DNA of 64,000 nucleotides. It comes from Ciona savignyi. Lineage: Eukaryota > Chordata > Ascidiacea > Phlebobranchia > Cionidae. The stretch spans positions 133,750-197,749 of the forward strand of contig CH003410.1 in the NCBI GenBank assembly GCA_000149265.1, read 5' to 3'. Position 1 is the first letter of the stretch; each line of letters starts with the position of its first letter. This document shows, piece after piece, positions 22,041-34,129 of the stretch. A model generated the notes under the pieces. The model did not search any database. It was not told the origin of the DNA and saw nothing but the letters and a program-made list of their open reading frames with translations. The position numbers and the translations under genes are program-made.

Positions 22041-22655
22041 ATTTGATGAGAGATGTTAGGATTTTTTTATTTAAATGGATGGCTTTTTGCCAACTTATGC
22101 TATAAATTTGTGCTTGTATTTTGTTGTTGTAAATTTGTTTGCACAAACATGTTGTTGTTTACTTGCAATTGACTTGTTTGGCTCGAGCGATATCTATATG
22201 GTGCGAAAGAAGAAGTTATCGGCCCCGGTTGATGGTGCGGCATGTTTTTAATCGGCGTCGGTGACGCTTTAATCACGTTATCAAACCTCATTATCGAAAG
22301 TTGTATATATTCTGTAGTTTTCATGACATTGTTCCAGTTCATTAGAACAACGTTACTCTGCCAGTTGAATCCTTGAGCTATTTAGAAATCGTTTGTACGA
22401 AATCTTTGTAAGAGAATCTAAAAGAGAAAATATGTGGACAAGCATCAATTATGTTTTTTTCTATATAATGTTATTTTGACACTTGTTATAAAATGGTGAT
22501 TGTTACCATTATAAAAGTATCATGCTGACCAAATAAAAATCTTGAATCTACATCTTAATATGAGGCCTAAGGTTTATAGACTATTGCTTAATTCAATATT
22601 TTGCCTTAATTGCTTAATTCAATTCTTTGTCCAAGGTGAGTAGCAGTTCATAGCC
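22041..22655. other. Flank between satellite and Harbinger-like element
   Basis: A minus-strand open frame (22100-22342, Asn/Gln/Thr-rich end) has no recognised similarity. The motif tatgaggcctaaggtt/tatgaggcctgaggtt is repeated near 22559 and 22659. Confidence 0.4.
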
Positions 22656-22659
22656 TGAT

Positions 22660-23260
22660 ATGAGGCCTGAGGTTCAATTAGAGGGCTGTGGTGCAGGAAA
22701 ATCACCCCGTTGTTCATCTAAAGTACCTCCTCAAGAAAAAACACAGTCTAAAGCCCCATCAATGGCAACAGACATCCAGGACATACCGCATACTGAGGAA
22801 TCCTCTGATCCGGAAACTGACAACCAGGACACGCCGCATACTGAGACATCTTCTGATCCGGAAACAGACAACCAGGACACACCACATACAGAGGAAACCT
22901 CTGATCCGGAAACAGACAACCAGGTCACATCACATGCCCAGGAAACCTGCAGACGAACGGTATCAGGTACACAACGTAGTATCTGTACTTTTGATACACA
23001 CTTTAGCATATGCATAGGCCGTATGTAAAACTGTTTTATGTTCCAAAGGTACTTCAAGACGAGCACAACGAAGAAGGCAAATGGCATCAGCCGCCTCATC
23101 GCAACAGGACAGGGAATCTCACAATTTTGACGAAGTGTTCCAATTCTTAAAAGAGTCAGAAGAAAGAAGCTCTGCAAACATCACTGCTATGGTGAATTCC
23201 ATTTCAAAACTTGCAAACGCGTTGACTACATATTTGGAGAGGAGGCAGAATCCACCCTAA
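22660..23260 (+). CDS. Harbinger-type accessory (Myb/SANT-like) protein, C-terminal part
   Basis: Two exons, 22660-22966 and 23049-23260, join in frame across AG|GT and AAAG|GT boundaries. Exon 1 contains three 16-residue acidic repeats around SDPETDNQDTPHTE (48-bp period from about 22807). Exon 2 encodes a basic segment (SRRAQRRRQ) and an amphipathic end (FDEVFQFLKESEERS, SISKLANALTTYLERR), the type of C-terminus found on DNA-binding partner proteins of PIF/Harbinger transposons. The DNA-binding domain itself is not seen, and the true start may lie in an upstream exon. Assignment leans on the convergent transposase relic next to it. It may be a decayed transposon gene rather than a host gene. 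Confidence 0.5.
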
Positions 23261-23469
23261 GTTTGTATATTCTGTGTCATTTGTATGTTGCGTTCAGTGC
23301 GTTCACTATTTTTATTATTTTCTTTCGTTTTTGCGTTTTCTGTGTCATTTGTATGTTGCATTTACTATTTTTTCTTTGTTTTTGCAATCTCTTTTCAAGT
23401 TTATTAAAAATCAAAAACGAATAAAAACAAATTTATATTTCACTGAACAAATAATCAGCAATAGTTTGG

Positions 23470-23960
23470 CACTTGGCCACGACAAGGAAATTTGTTACTG
23501 TCAGTGTCGTATCCCTCGGAAAAGGGGTTTTGGTTTCCTTGCAAAGGTTGTGCATTATGCAACAAGCTGCAATAATGTATGGAGCTCCTTATGCATCAAC
23601 ATCTAATTGCCTTTTTAAAATCCACCACCTGGCTTTCCACCTCCCAAAGGCATTCTCCACAACTATTTCACGTTGCTGTGATGGAAGTTAAAAGTTTGTT
23701 GTTTTTCGGTTAGTACTACCGGTGTAGGGCCTCATCAGCCATGGTAATAACGGATATGCGGAAACACCATTTCGTTGTTGTTGATGGTTATGGATCCCTG
23801 TATGATATAATAATGCATAAGGTTTTGCCTCACATCACTAGGAAACTAAATTAACTGACATGAATACATACCGTTGGAAGGCTTCTATTCAAATTGGATG
23901 AATAAAGCACCGATGCATCATGTACAATGCTGATCATTTTGACATATATGTACCTGAATC
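23470..23960 (-). pseudogene. Harbinger (DDE_Tnp_4) transposase relic
   Basis: Minus-strand blocks read VHDASVLYSSNLN, then YPLLPWLMRPYTGSTNRK, then IVVENAFGRWKARWW and APYIIAACCIMHNLCKE. These are the conserved order and wording of the C-terminal half of Harbinger transposases, the ENAFGR block holding the last catalytic acid. Stops (after the NRKTTNF block and before GAPYII) and a phase mismatch between the first two blocks show it is inactive. It converges on the accessory gene at 22660-23260, the usual two-gene Harbinger layout. Confidence 0.8.
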
Positions 23961-24540
23961 GGAGAAACATGGGCAAAATGAATATAAATGTATAATATAT
24001 TATGTATCAATTTTACATTACTCATTTAATTATTCTGAATGTTAGTATGCTAGTTTTCAAGCTTAGGCTTATACCACAGTATTTACCCAATTAAAGTTGT
24101 TCTAAAATTCTAAAAATGCCTTATCTAATTAAAGTCATCAAACTGCTTCACAATTGTGTCCCACCAATGTATTGACCTGTAATTCAATTATCTGTTACAT
24201 ACACTATACAGTATGTCTAGCCAACACTCAGTACACTGTACAATAACAATAAAAACACAGTAGATCTAGGTACACAACATCATTCTTAGAACCGGTAACA
24301 GTAATCCTAATCGAAATATTAAGCGATGTAGATATGGTATGCACACAAGACAACAGCAGATTGGTCAATTTACCTTTGCAGCATCCAGAAATCTCTTCGT
24401 TTGTGAGGCCTTGGGACATATTTGCCCAACATTCCAGATGCTAACAACAGACATGTTTTTTTTGTATTTTTTTCTATTGCTCATTTTTGATCATGATAAT
24501 CAGTTGTAGTATAATTGTTGCAAGTACAACTGCTTCTACA
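23961..24540. other. Probable remainder of the Harbinger element
   Basis: AT-rich, with a minus-strand open frame at 24228-24419 that may include an N-terminal transposase exon, but no motif is clear. Terminal inverted repeats of the element were not identified. Confidence 0.35.
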
Positions 24541-24603
24541 GGATAGGATATGTGCAGCGGTTCGCCTTGTTTTCACTTCAATTCAAACATCCGCGATAAG
24601 ATG

Positions 24604-24736
24604 GACGTCATCCACTTAAAACTGCATTATGGCGCCAGTATTGGTCATTGATCGCGTGCAAAGGCTGACCTGAAAAACATTATGACGTCAATTAAGGGTC
24701 AGTGTTGTTTGATCTCTGGAAATCATTATGACGTCA
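24604..24736. promoter_or_regulatory. Three CRE/ATF-type sites in the LTR
   Basis: Perfect TGACGTCA palindromes occur at 24683-24690 and 24729-24736, with a near match GACGTCA at 24604-24610. The same three recur in the right LTR near 26230-26362. They lie upstream of the LTR TATA-like box. CREB/ATF binding is an inference from the consensus. Confidence 0.6.
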
Positions 24737-25073
24737 GTTATTGCTCGGAACTACGAAGGATTTTGATGGGGTTCCCGTGAGACAGACCAGCTAATGGGTC
24801 TATTTTGGGCGAACAATCACACGAGATGTTGTCGCAAGAATGAGAAGCAGAGAATCTATAAGTGGTTTTGGAGAGAAAAGATTACATGAATAAGACCAAA
24901 AACGGGCATCATGCAGTTTTTCTCTTAGGAATTGGAGCACCAGATAAATACGGATGTTTGAACGTGAGAGGGGGACTGACTGACAGAGGGAGAGTGAACG
25001 AGGCTGAGACCGAGGTGACTGCCACCTGGCGCGTTAAGCGCTAGGTTATTGAGACTTTGTGGCATAGTTGACA

Positions 25074-25173
25074 NNNNNNNNNNNNNNNNNNNNNNNNNNN
25101 NNNNNNNNNNNNNNNNNNNNNNNNNNNNNNNNNNNNNNNNNNNNNNNNNNNNNNNNNNNNNNNNNNNNNNNNN
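25074..25173. other. Assembly gap (100 N)
   Basis: Exactly 100 unknown bases placed inside the left LTR of the 24553-26874 element. The sequence after it does not continue the LTR, so the real missing length is not 100; the collapse is explained by the two near-identical LTRs. Confidence 0.95.
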
Positions 25174-27155
25174 CTTCCGACGGTGATTTTGAACTTAAAC
25201 GCAACCTACCGAAGTCTGAAGAGTGGATACGAAGATTTCAACCGAGCAGACCTTACTGTTCACGAGAAAACAGAAGTCTGATCAAAGCAGAAGTCTGTTT
25301 AACTTTCTGCAGTAATCAAGTGAGCTAGAAGAATTGCTTTTGAATGAAGCTCACCGTTTATGTTTATTCAACATTTCCTTCAAGCATGATGAGGGAAAAT
25401 TCAGCGACGATATCAAGCAAGCAAAGAGCCGCAAATCGTCGTTCAGCCATGTTGTTTTAACCAGTTGGTCACTCGACACTAAACTGGAAGGCTCTGTCTG
25501 TGGATAAAAGCAAGCAAATGTTCGAGTTTAAAGATTTTGAATCAGCGATGCTCTCAGTTTTTCAGAAGTTATGAAACTGAGCGAAGACTGATGTAGAAAT
25601 CGACACCATTACACATCACATTTCTATATCACGGTGGAAAAGGTTTGAGTGTGGGCTATATAATATTGCATTTGATTTAAATCCCGAGAAGGCACATATA
25701 TATTTGCTAGAGTTTATGAGAACTCAATAATTCTGTTATTTTTGCTATCGACTTGATATGTTATTTATATTGCTTGATTTACACATGTCTATTTTCCGGG
25801 AAAATCAACCCGAAGAGATTACTGCGGAATCGCAAATCTATTATGTCTCTTTATTGCTTAATATTACCGCCCAAGTTACTTAAGCAAATCGCTGCTATAT
25901 GCGAAAACAGCCAAACGGCTTATATGTATCAAGCAAAAATATGAAAATAACAGCCCTATAATGGCCTTTTGAGCAAAATGTGTTGCTGCATCGGGATTTT
26001 TAACAATTGCATTAAGCCAGAATCAACCTTTGACACAGAATATATTCTCATTATTAACACACTCGTCTTACTAAAAATGTTTTGTATATTCTTTACTAAC
26101 AAACTTTTAATATGAAACACATACATTATGTGGAAGAATGGACTTAATTTTGATTTTTCCTTTTAACGGTGGAAGGCATGCAGCGGTTCGCCTTGTTTTC
26201 ACTTCAATTCAAACATCCGCGATAAGATGGACGTCATCCACTTAAAACTGCATTATGGCGCCAGTATTGGTCATTGATCGCGTGCAAAGGCTGACCTGAA
26301 AAACATTATGACGTCAATTAAGGGTCAGTGTTGTTTGATCTCTGGAAATCATTATGACGTCAGTTATTGCTCGGAACTACGAAGGATTTTGATGGGGTTC
26401 CCGTGAGACAGACCAGCTAATGGGTCTATTTTGGGCGAACAATCACACGAGATGTTGTCGCAAGAATGAGAAGCAGAGAATCTATAAGTGGTTTTGGAGA
26501 GAAAAGATTACATGAATAAGACCAAAAACGGGCATCATGCAGTTTTTCTCTTAGGAATTGGAGCACCAGATAAATACGGATGTTTGAACGTGAGAGGGGG
26601 ACTGACTGACAGAGGGAGAGTGAACGAGGCTGAGACCGAGGTGACTGCCACCTGGCGCGTTAAGCGCTAGGTTATTGAGACTTTGTGGCATAGTTGACAG
26701 AAGGAACAAGTCAAAAGTCGCTTCTGCCGGAATAAACAAAGAACGAGTTGACAAGCCGCAAAGGAAAACGAACTGTCTATTAAACGCATCGCGCAGTTAT
26801 TCCGACGCCAGTCGGTCCCGCGAATCGATTCCCGAGTAAAGTGCATTGATTTATTCGTGTGTTCAAACGTTGCAATATGCATGTTTTTTCCCCCATGAAA
26901 TGAGAAAAATCAAGGGGGTTAACCCACAGCCACAGGCAATCTTCAGATCACCTCGCGGCCACCGTCGGGTTACCGTAGCTATTGCAGTGTGTTGCATATG
27001 GTAGACACGTTTCTTCAATTTGGTAGAACATATTAATCCGCTCGGTTCAGGCAATGTCCATAAAGTGCCTTGCCCAAGGACACAACCGAGTCGCTAGCGA
27101 CCAGTTCAGAACCTGCCACCTTTCGATTGAAAGGCGACGCACTTAACCGCCATTC

Positions 27156-27349
27156 TTCCCTGCGATGCGCTTGATCGGTGACGGTACGCCGGAAAAGTGG
27201 ACTAAGCGGACATGGAAACGCGAGGGGTTTTCCGCCTGTTCGGTCTAAATTTGTATCAGTTTTATTGATTAGGTACATTTGGAACCGATTGTTTCTGCAT
27301 GTAAAAACATACATCGTTGACGGAAATGGGTTTAATGTAGTGTTGACTA
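27156..27349. other. Short non-coding spacer
   Basis: Unique sequence between the SINE and the composite element; no feature recognised. Confidence 0.4.
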
Positions 27350-29089
27350 AGATGGCGTATAACCAATTAAGCACCTCTATGAACGGCAGGATGTGACGAG
27401 TGGTACCCTCCATGAGTTATTGTTTTTAAACTAGTGTTTTGCTGAGTAACAATGGTGGTGATTCCCCAATGTTTGTTTTGTTGAAAGCAGCATGTGCTAG
27501 GCTGCGCGCCGGTGTTCTCGTTTAGCTGTAAAGTTTTGTAATCGTGGAGCAGTGCTTTGTAAAATAAAGGTGTTGAATGTGCATCTGCTAGCTGTTTTGT
27601 TGGAAAAAAGTTGCCGATGTACGAAGGGGTGGGGCTCAAAATTTTTAAACAAAATTTTGTAGGGTTTTGAGTTTAGGTTGCAGATCCAAGCTTCAATTTT
27701 AAATTGTGAAAAAATCTAAGACTTCCTATGTCAGGATTTTGAGTGACAGTCGTTTTTGTGAGGTCAGTTTGCATTGGAGAGATAGGGAAAATAATTAGTT
27801 GAACGCCTCCTAAATGAAAAACGGGCTATTTTGAATTTTTTGCCAAAATCTCCAAATTTATAGAAATTTGAGTGTGGATAAATGTTACTAGTCAACTGTT
27901 TGTCTAAAATCTTACACTTAATTACTTATGCTAATTAGCAAAGTAATTAATTAGTCATTTTTTCTCATTTTTGGTTATTTTCACTCCGGTAGAGGGTCGT
28001 TCGGATATTTTTTCAAGAACCTAACTTCGAATGGCTTTTATAAATACCAGACAATCTTTCGATACAGACTGTTAATCCGATTTGTGATATAGGACTGAAA
28101 AATGTACTCCTCTTGGTATCCACATGTGTACCTTTTTTTCATATTTTTCAATTTTTGGGCAGGTGTGAAGGCCTAGATGTGTTTGTTGGACACTTATGCA
28201 TACAGAAGATATAAAAACTTACCAATCCTAACCATCCTTGATTGTCAAACATTGGTGAAAGAAGTGGAGGCGGAGAAAATGTGGTCACACGAGACTCAAA
28301 GGTGACATTGGGTGTGTTTTTTTACTCAAAAACAATCTATTTGTACCCTGGTTATGGACTTTAAACCTTTCAAATTACAGTGAAAAAATGTGCTGAAACT
28401 TGTGGAACATCAAGCAGTGAATTTTAATGTGTACGAAGAGTTTCAGTCATCACCAGTGACACTGTCGCCAAATGAAATCTACAGAATGACCACCCTTCAG
28501 TCGAAGGCCTGTAATAGCCGAAGCAGTCAACCGAAACGGTTAAAATTTGGACCGGAGACTCACAGAATGACCTCTACTAGTAAGTTCAAACAGTTTAAAC
28601 CAAACTGGAACGGTCACCGTTTCCAAGATGGCGTATAACCAATTAAGACCTCTATGAACGGCAGGATGTGACGAGTGGTACCCTCCATGAGTCATTGTTT
28701 TTAAACTAGTGTTTTGCTGAGTAACAATGGTGGTGATTCCCCAATGTTTGTTTTGTTGAAAGCAGCATGTGCTAGGATGCGCGCCGGTGTTCTCGTTTAG
28801 CTGTAAAGTTTTGTAATCGTGAAGCAGTGCTTTGTAAAATAAAGGTGTTGAATGTGCATCTGCTAGCTGTTTTGTTGGAAAAAAGTTGCCGATGTACGAA
28901 GGGGTATGGGCTCAAAATTTTTAAACAAAATTTTGTAGGGTTTTGAGTTTAGGTTGCAGATCCAAGCTTCAATTTTAAATTGTGAAAAAATCTAAGACTT
29001 CCTATGTCAGGATTTTGAGTGACAGTCGTTTTTAGTGAGGTCAGTTTGCATTGGAGAGATAGGGAAAATAATTAGTTGAACGCCTCCTA
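27350..29089 (+). mobile_element. Unclassified composite element with 463-bp terminal direct repeats, copy 2
   Basis: Terminal repeats 27350-27812 and 28626-29089 flank a core that matches 2479-3289 nearly base for base. One small indel in the exon-like block (near 28178) breaks the frame that is open in copy 1. The core open frame reappears at 28390-28638 with two or three substitutions. The two copies being so alike and in different contexts shows a recently active family. Confidence 0.75.
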
Positions 29090-29209
29090 ACACGTGGTTG
29101 ACACTCTCTAGTTTTTAGCAAACTTAATGACAAACCAACAAATTTCTTGTTTGCAATATTTATGTAAATGAAGAAAATGTGTGTATTGTGCAAGATTTGG
29201 AAGCAATTA

Positions 29210-32200
29210 TCACGTTTTTGCGACACTGTACATCATAGTATTCCTATTGCAACACAAAGCAGTCTTCATAGTCTTGGATAAACTACCTAAAAGTTTTTGG
29301 AATGCAACTTTCATTTCTCGGAGTCTAAAAGCGTAGATGATTGGGTTTAAAAACGAGTTTGCGTGAGATAGAAGTATAGCCATATCTATCAGCCAGTTCG
29401 ACCGCCCGCAGCTCGGGCAAAATAAAGTTATGCAGTTAAGAATATGAAGCGGTAACCAGCACAGAGCGAATACTCCTATGACTGTGAATAAACTTCTTGC
29501 CGCTCTGAACTCCTTGCGAATCAGTTTGGATCGTCTGCGCAGTTTACGTCTTGTGATTTCGCTTTCTTTGTCGAGGGTATGTCGATCCATTGTGCCGCAA
29601 GATGACGCGTCGGAGTCCAAACGCCCGATTTCATAAACAAAAGGAGATTCGCTGACAGGCGTGCTATAATCATCAATAGTTGGAGATATATTACACGGAG
29701 ATTTCTTAGACTCTTTTCGACGGAAAACTGGCAGTTTTAGTTTCGTACGCTTGTATTTAGGAACATCTTCTTTATTGGGGACTGGTGGTGCAGTTTCTGT
29801 CTCGTTTATTGCAATCTGTGGATTAAAAATCTGTAAAATACATAAAAATGATTTAAAAAGGGGTAGTAGATAGCCTATCGTAATCACTGGTTTGAAACAT
29901 GGACCTAAAATTACATTACGTATCCTGTACAGAAGAAAATCAAATTATTTATTACCAGAAACCTATGTTTAAGAATGTAAATAGACATTGTTGGGCATGC
30001 AAACATTTTTATATATCTAAAACATATTAGCTAACATTTACAAAGTTTACCAGTAAGTGCGTTATAAACCATGTTGGATAAACGATTTAGGGAGTTCCCC
30101 CTGCGTTAAATTTAAAATAACCGGGTGGCTACATACAGATATATATACATAATTTTTAACCTAGTAAATACTTCTAACCTACCATTGGTGATGACAAACT
30201 ACGCCGAATGCTGCTTCTACTTGTATTTCGTGGTACAGAATTCGTCAAGTTAGTGACCTTGGCGTTGTTGTTAAAATTATGACCGTTATCCATCGCACTC
30301 GCCGTAATTTCCCGGGGTAAAGTCCTAATTTCCGTTGTTTGTGCAAAGTTTTGGAGTTCATCCCGTCCAGCATCGATGTCCAAGCTCTTGGATTTGATGT
30401 GCATCTTCTTTAATCGTTCAGTCCTACAAGACTGCTTCGGAGGAGAGGATATTCCGAGGTTGGCATGTAGAAGTTCTCGGATTGAGGTAATCGACACTTT
30501 AGAAAGCTTCCGACGTCGGTGAAACGCAACGTCAGCATAAATCTTTCGTAATTGCTGCTTCGCGGACTAAAAGCGTATGCATTTAGTACTATGTATATAT
30601 AGATATTACTATGAATATACATATAGTACTATGAATTTACAAAATACATATAGTGCTATAAATATACGTATGTTACTATTAATATACACATTTAGTAATA
30701 CGTTTATACAGATAGTAATAGGAATATACAGATTGTAATATGAATATACATATACTACTATGAATATACATATAGTACTATGAATATATACATATGCTAC
30801 TATGAATATACCGGTACATATACTACTATGAATATACATTTAGTACTATGAATATACATGTATTACTATGAATATACATTTAGTACTATAAATATAGAGA
30901 TATAAACTGGCTGCATTGTCAAATGTATGGTGAACATAAGTGTTTAAGAATCTAATATTTATGATTTATACCACAGGAAGACGTTATCATACGGGCAATC
31001 GTCAGATTACATCCTGCTCTTTGTCGGATTATCGGAGCCATTGCAGTGTACTGTATAAAATAGAGAGGTTGCAACTGTTTTAGTTCAACCACTTAATCTA
31101 CTGGTTTCGGTAAATCCCTTGTGAGGGCACAATCAACTAGACAAAGCGGTTGGTTTTGTTACAACAATCTTCCGACTGACGCTCTAACCAACTGGGCTCA
31201 CTATACACACACTTGGGTTTAAATAGGAAATAAGAAAACTAGGTATGAGATTAAAGTAGGGTATTCTTTAAAGTATTTACGGATACAACTAAATTTCTAT
31301 TCCAAAGAAAAAATGGCGTCAGTAAGTAATAAAGGGTTTAATAATGTTCGATAAGTGTCACCATTGGTAAGCATTAATGCTACATTGACCTCAATGTGGC
31401 GGACCTCACATACAAACCAGCTTTGCGAACGGTTGTGATGTTGAATTCTTAACACGGTAAATCTATATACCGCTTTCTATGTATAAAACGCGTTTAGTGA
31501 CGAGCCCATTATAGGTTCGAAACTTCACCGGGTGAAAAAAATCAACCGTGCGATACTCTGAAAATTGTTTAAAAATAGGAAGACTATAAGACAAGTTATC
31601 ACTTACCCTAAAGATCATGAAGTAGAGAACAAACATGGCGGCAAGTGGGAGCAAAACACAGCCAAAGAAATTGAAGTAGACCATGTAATCCATACTGGTG
31701 ACTTCCTCAAATGCACATCGCTCTACAGATGCCGAGCTAAAGAAACACGTCATTAAAATGCCATAGGTCAACAGAAGAGAAGTTACGTAATTTTTGGAAA
31801 ATAATTACTTTACATAACTGGTTTACTGTAAAACAACGAGTGATAGCTATTTTCTCTGTTATCAGCACCTACTGTAACACACTAAAATATGGAAATATGA
31901 AACAGCGAAAATATGGAAATTAAATACAAAACGAGAGAAAAAGTCTTCGTAAACCACACGACCATTAGGGGGTAGCGCACACTCCTCCTTTGGGGCTTAA
32001 TATCATCTTAATTAATTTTTTGTTTTGGTATTTTTGACTGGGTTTAGCGGCCATGTCCGCTACATTTACTTATTTATATTCTTTTCTTAAATCACGTGTT
32101 TTAATGACTGTTCGTTTTGCCTTATTATCCTGTTCCCCTGCAGTGATTTGCTTCTTTTGCCTTATATTACACTATAAGGTAAAAAATGACCTAAAAATAG

Positions 32201-33893
32201 CTATCTACCGGTGTATTATCAACATTTCTTTTTTTATTGTTTTTGGTGATTGACGTTTGGTAGTTAAATCATGATCGTATATAGAACATAAATAATTAAA
32301 CGAGCTACATTAACTCTTACCCGTCTTCGATGTCTTTGTTTTGTTCAGCTGTCCAACCGATCTGCGGGACAACCCCAATCAATGCACCGCCCAACCACGC
32401 TCCAACTATGCCAACTTTAACCCGGAATGACGTCACGATTGCGCGGTACCTTTACGTCAGAGGAGAATTGCTGGTAAATTGCGTCAAAAGGAAAAGGGTA
32501 AAAAAGGGTGGGAAAAACATGCAAAGTAATACAAATCTACTGTACAGCGGAGTAAAAAATCAGTGTTTTGTAATATGAAAGTACTGTATCGCAACACTTA
32601 TAGTTAACACAGGTCTGGTTTAGTTTATTCTATTTTTTTAAACATTGGTTAAAACAACACACAATTAAAATATAGACGAGTAGAGGAAAAAACGGCAAAA
32701 CGACTGTCGTAAAAACAACCCATAGTAAGATAAAAATGTAAAAAATACACGCGAAAGCAAATATACAAAAATGCAAAACCTAAACATTTATTTCAATGCA
32801 TATTCAAATGACACAAACAACGAGTTTACCTTAAATGGTAGTGAATAGCAACAAAACGATCGACAGCGATAAGCAGAAGACTCCAAATTGAAACTTGGGT
32901 GAGGAATATTACGACGGAAACAATAATAAGACACGCTGTTCGGTCCACTGCGGCTTTGTCGATGGAATTTGAAGAATTGGAATCGTCAAAAATGACCAAT
33001 CCTATGACAGAAATTGAGTTGTTAGGATAGAATAGGATATTAATGTTTATTCCCGTGAGTGGGAAAACCAAGGGGGTTAACACACGGGCAATCGTCAGAT
33101 CTCCTCGCGCCCGTTGTCGGGTTACCGGAGATATTTCAGTGTTGTATATGATACACAAGTTTCTTAAATTTGGTGGAACCAATTAATCCGATGGGTTAAG
33201 GCAATGTCCGTAAAGTGCCTTGCCCAAGGACACAGCCGATAAGCTAGCGACCAGTTTTGCACCAGCAACCTTTCGAATGAAAGGCGACGCACTTAACCGC
33301 CAGACTAACCGGTCGGACAAATTGTTATAAGGTGTTGGTAAAATTTAAATTTAAAATGTTAAATTCAAATGTAAAATCGTAAAACTGTCAAATGTAAGCG
33401 GCTAATCTAAATTTAAATGTAAAATGGTAAAATATAATTTGAAATGTCAAATGTAAACGGCTAACCTAAATTTAAATGTAAAATGGTAAAAACGGCTACC
33501 GTACACCAAATAATTTTGACCAAAAATAACTAAGGATCTTAGACAAGAATTGCCGCAGATAAATTTCGTAATGCTTTAAATAATTTACACACAGAATGGA
33601 TGAACTTAACACTTTGAATATGGACCATCGGATATTTCAACTAAATTACCCGACAGACGGTATGCAATCGCATACTTGGACTCACCTATTCGCAGAACGA
33701 TAGCGCTGGGAATTCCCACAATCGCAACCGATATATCTGCGACGGAGAGGCTAGCGAGCAGCCAGTAAGTTGAGGTTTGAAGATTTTTGAACTTGACAAT
33801 GGCAATCAATACGAATAAGTTGCTGAGTAATGCGATGACCGCTATAACGACCTCAGCTACAATGTACACCAGTAGTTCGCCTCTTTCGGGTTC
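29210..33893 (-). CDS. ADORA: Adenosine-receptor-like class A GPCR (initiator exon not found)
   Basis: Minus exons: 33686-33893 (TM1-2), 32830-33001 (TM3), 32321-32449 (TM4), 31607-31736 (ECL2-TM5), 30183-30566 and 29210-29830 (ICL3, TM6-7, tail). All junctions are GT-AG and in phase, giving 547 residues plus a missing start. Diagnostic pieces: SLSVADI in TM2, FLTQVSIWSLLLIAVDRF ending TM3 (DRF for DRY), CAFEEVTSMDYMVYFNFF in ECL2/TM5, CWLPLHILN in TM6, LLSHANSFLNPIIYAF in TM7. The ECL2 Phe-Glu, the TM6 Asn and the TM7 Ser-His that contact adenosine in A2A are all kept, so adenosine binding at the plasma membrane is likely. ICL3 is very long, about 235 residues, rich in Ser/Thr and Arg/Lys. 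A SINE lies in the first visible intron and an AT minisatellite in the fourth. Phase 0 before 33893 implies an upstream coding exon. Confidence 0.9.
30590..30900. repeat. AT-rich minisatellite in the receptor intron
   Basis: Many copies of a tactatgaatatacata-like unit, roughly 20-25 bp, directly upstream of the 30183-30566 exon. It generates spurious Tyr/Ile-rich open frames. Confidence 0.8.
30965..31205 (-). repeat. Diverged tRNA-derived SINE
   Basis: Recognisable by gggcaatcgtcagat, the gtcggattatcggagcc stretch and a decayed tRNA-like head (about 31150-31200). It lies in the receptor's fourth intron. Confidence 0.6.
31490..31560 (+). repeat. Fragment of a second tRNA-like SINE type
   Basis: tagtgacgagcccat and ggttcgaaac (B-box-like) match the second SINE type at 63050-63150. 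It lies in the same intron, just downstream of the TM5 exon. Confidence 0.5.
32035..32175. repeat. Dispersed repeat, gtgttttaacgactg type
   Basis: The block tagcggccatgtccgc ... gttcgttttgcc recurs near 50385-50500 and in shorter form at 7050-7085 and 870-920 (reverse). Class unknown. Confidence 0.5.
33024..33318 (-). repeat. tRNA-derived SINE in the receptor intron
   Basis: Full-length minus copy: ggatagaataggatat tail, caagggggttaacac, gtgccttgcccaagg body, and tRNA-like head ending aaccggtcggac. It sits 20 bp upstream of the TM3 exon's acceptor. Confidence 0.8.
33340..33495. repeat. Two-copy tandem duplication, about 66 bp
   Basis: The block with taaatttaaatgtaaaatgg and gtcaaatgtaa(g/a)cggctaa occurs twice in the receptor's first visible intron. 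Confidence 0.65.
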
Positions 33894-33986
33894 CTGGTGA
33901 TAATGAAGATAATTTAAAAAAGTGTGACATGGCGTTTTAAATAAAACAATAATTTAGCACAATCTTGTAAACTTATAGATATTGGT

Positions 33987-34100
33987 AGCTGCGGTAACCC
34001 GACGGTGGGCACGAGGTGATCTGACGATTGCCTGTGTGTTAAACGCCTTGATTTTCCCAATGCCGAGAATAAACATGAATGTCTTATCCTATCCTATAAA
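33987..34100 (+). repeat. SINE 3' fragment
   Basis: cggtaacccgacggtgggc through a cttatcctatcctat tail matches the 3' half of the main SINE family in plus orientation. Confidence 0.65.
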
Positions 34101-34129
34101 ACCCAGAACCGTATTTTATTCCCTCCATT

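Larger units (their letters stand above)
24553..26874 (+). mobile_element. LTR retrotransposon with gap, inserted in a SINE
   Basis: Right LTR 26179-26874 is 696 bp with TGCAGCGG...CGTTGCA ends. The left LTR is present as 24553-25073 and, by eye, matches the first 521 bp of the right one before the run of Ns. The 5-bp duplication ATATG lies at 24548-24552 and 26875-26879. On the plus strand the LTR has CRE sites, TATAAG (about 24858) and AATAAA (about 26731), supporting plus orientation. The internal part (25174-26178) has only short frames, one after the gap and one around 25340-25505, neither recognised. The element is probably non-autonomous, or its pol lies in the gap. Confidence 0.8.
24541..27155 (-). 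mobile_element. tRNA-derived SINE split by an LTR retrotransposon
   Basis: Left piece 24541-24552 (ggataggatatg) and right piece 26875-27155 together give a minus-oriented SINE with the usual tail, the caagggggttaac block, the gtgccttgcccaagg body and the tRNA-like head. The LTR element 24553-26874 sits between them. Confidence 0.75.

Noticed and set aside
22731..23177. 148-codon minus open frame rich in WLSVSGSE repeats
   Set aside because: Antisense shadow of the acidic repeat in the plus-strand accessory gene, which splices in frame.
26488..26670. 60-codon open frame identical to 24862-25044
   Set aside because: Both are the same LTR segment; the frame overlaps LTR control sequence and shows no similarity.
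30609..30839. Tyr/Ile-rich minus open frame
   Set aside because: Product of the AT minisatellite in the receptor intron.
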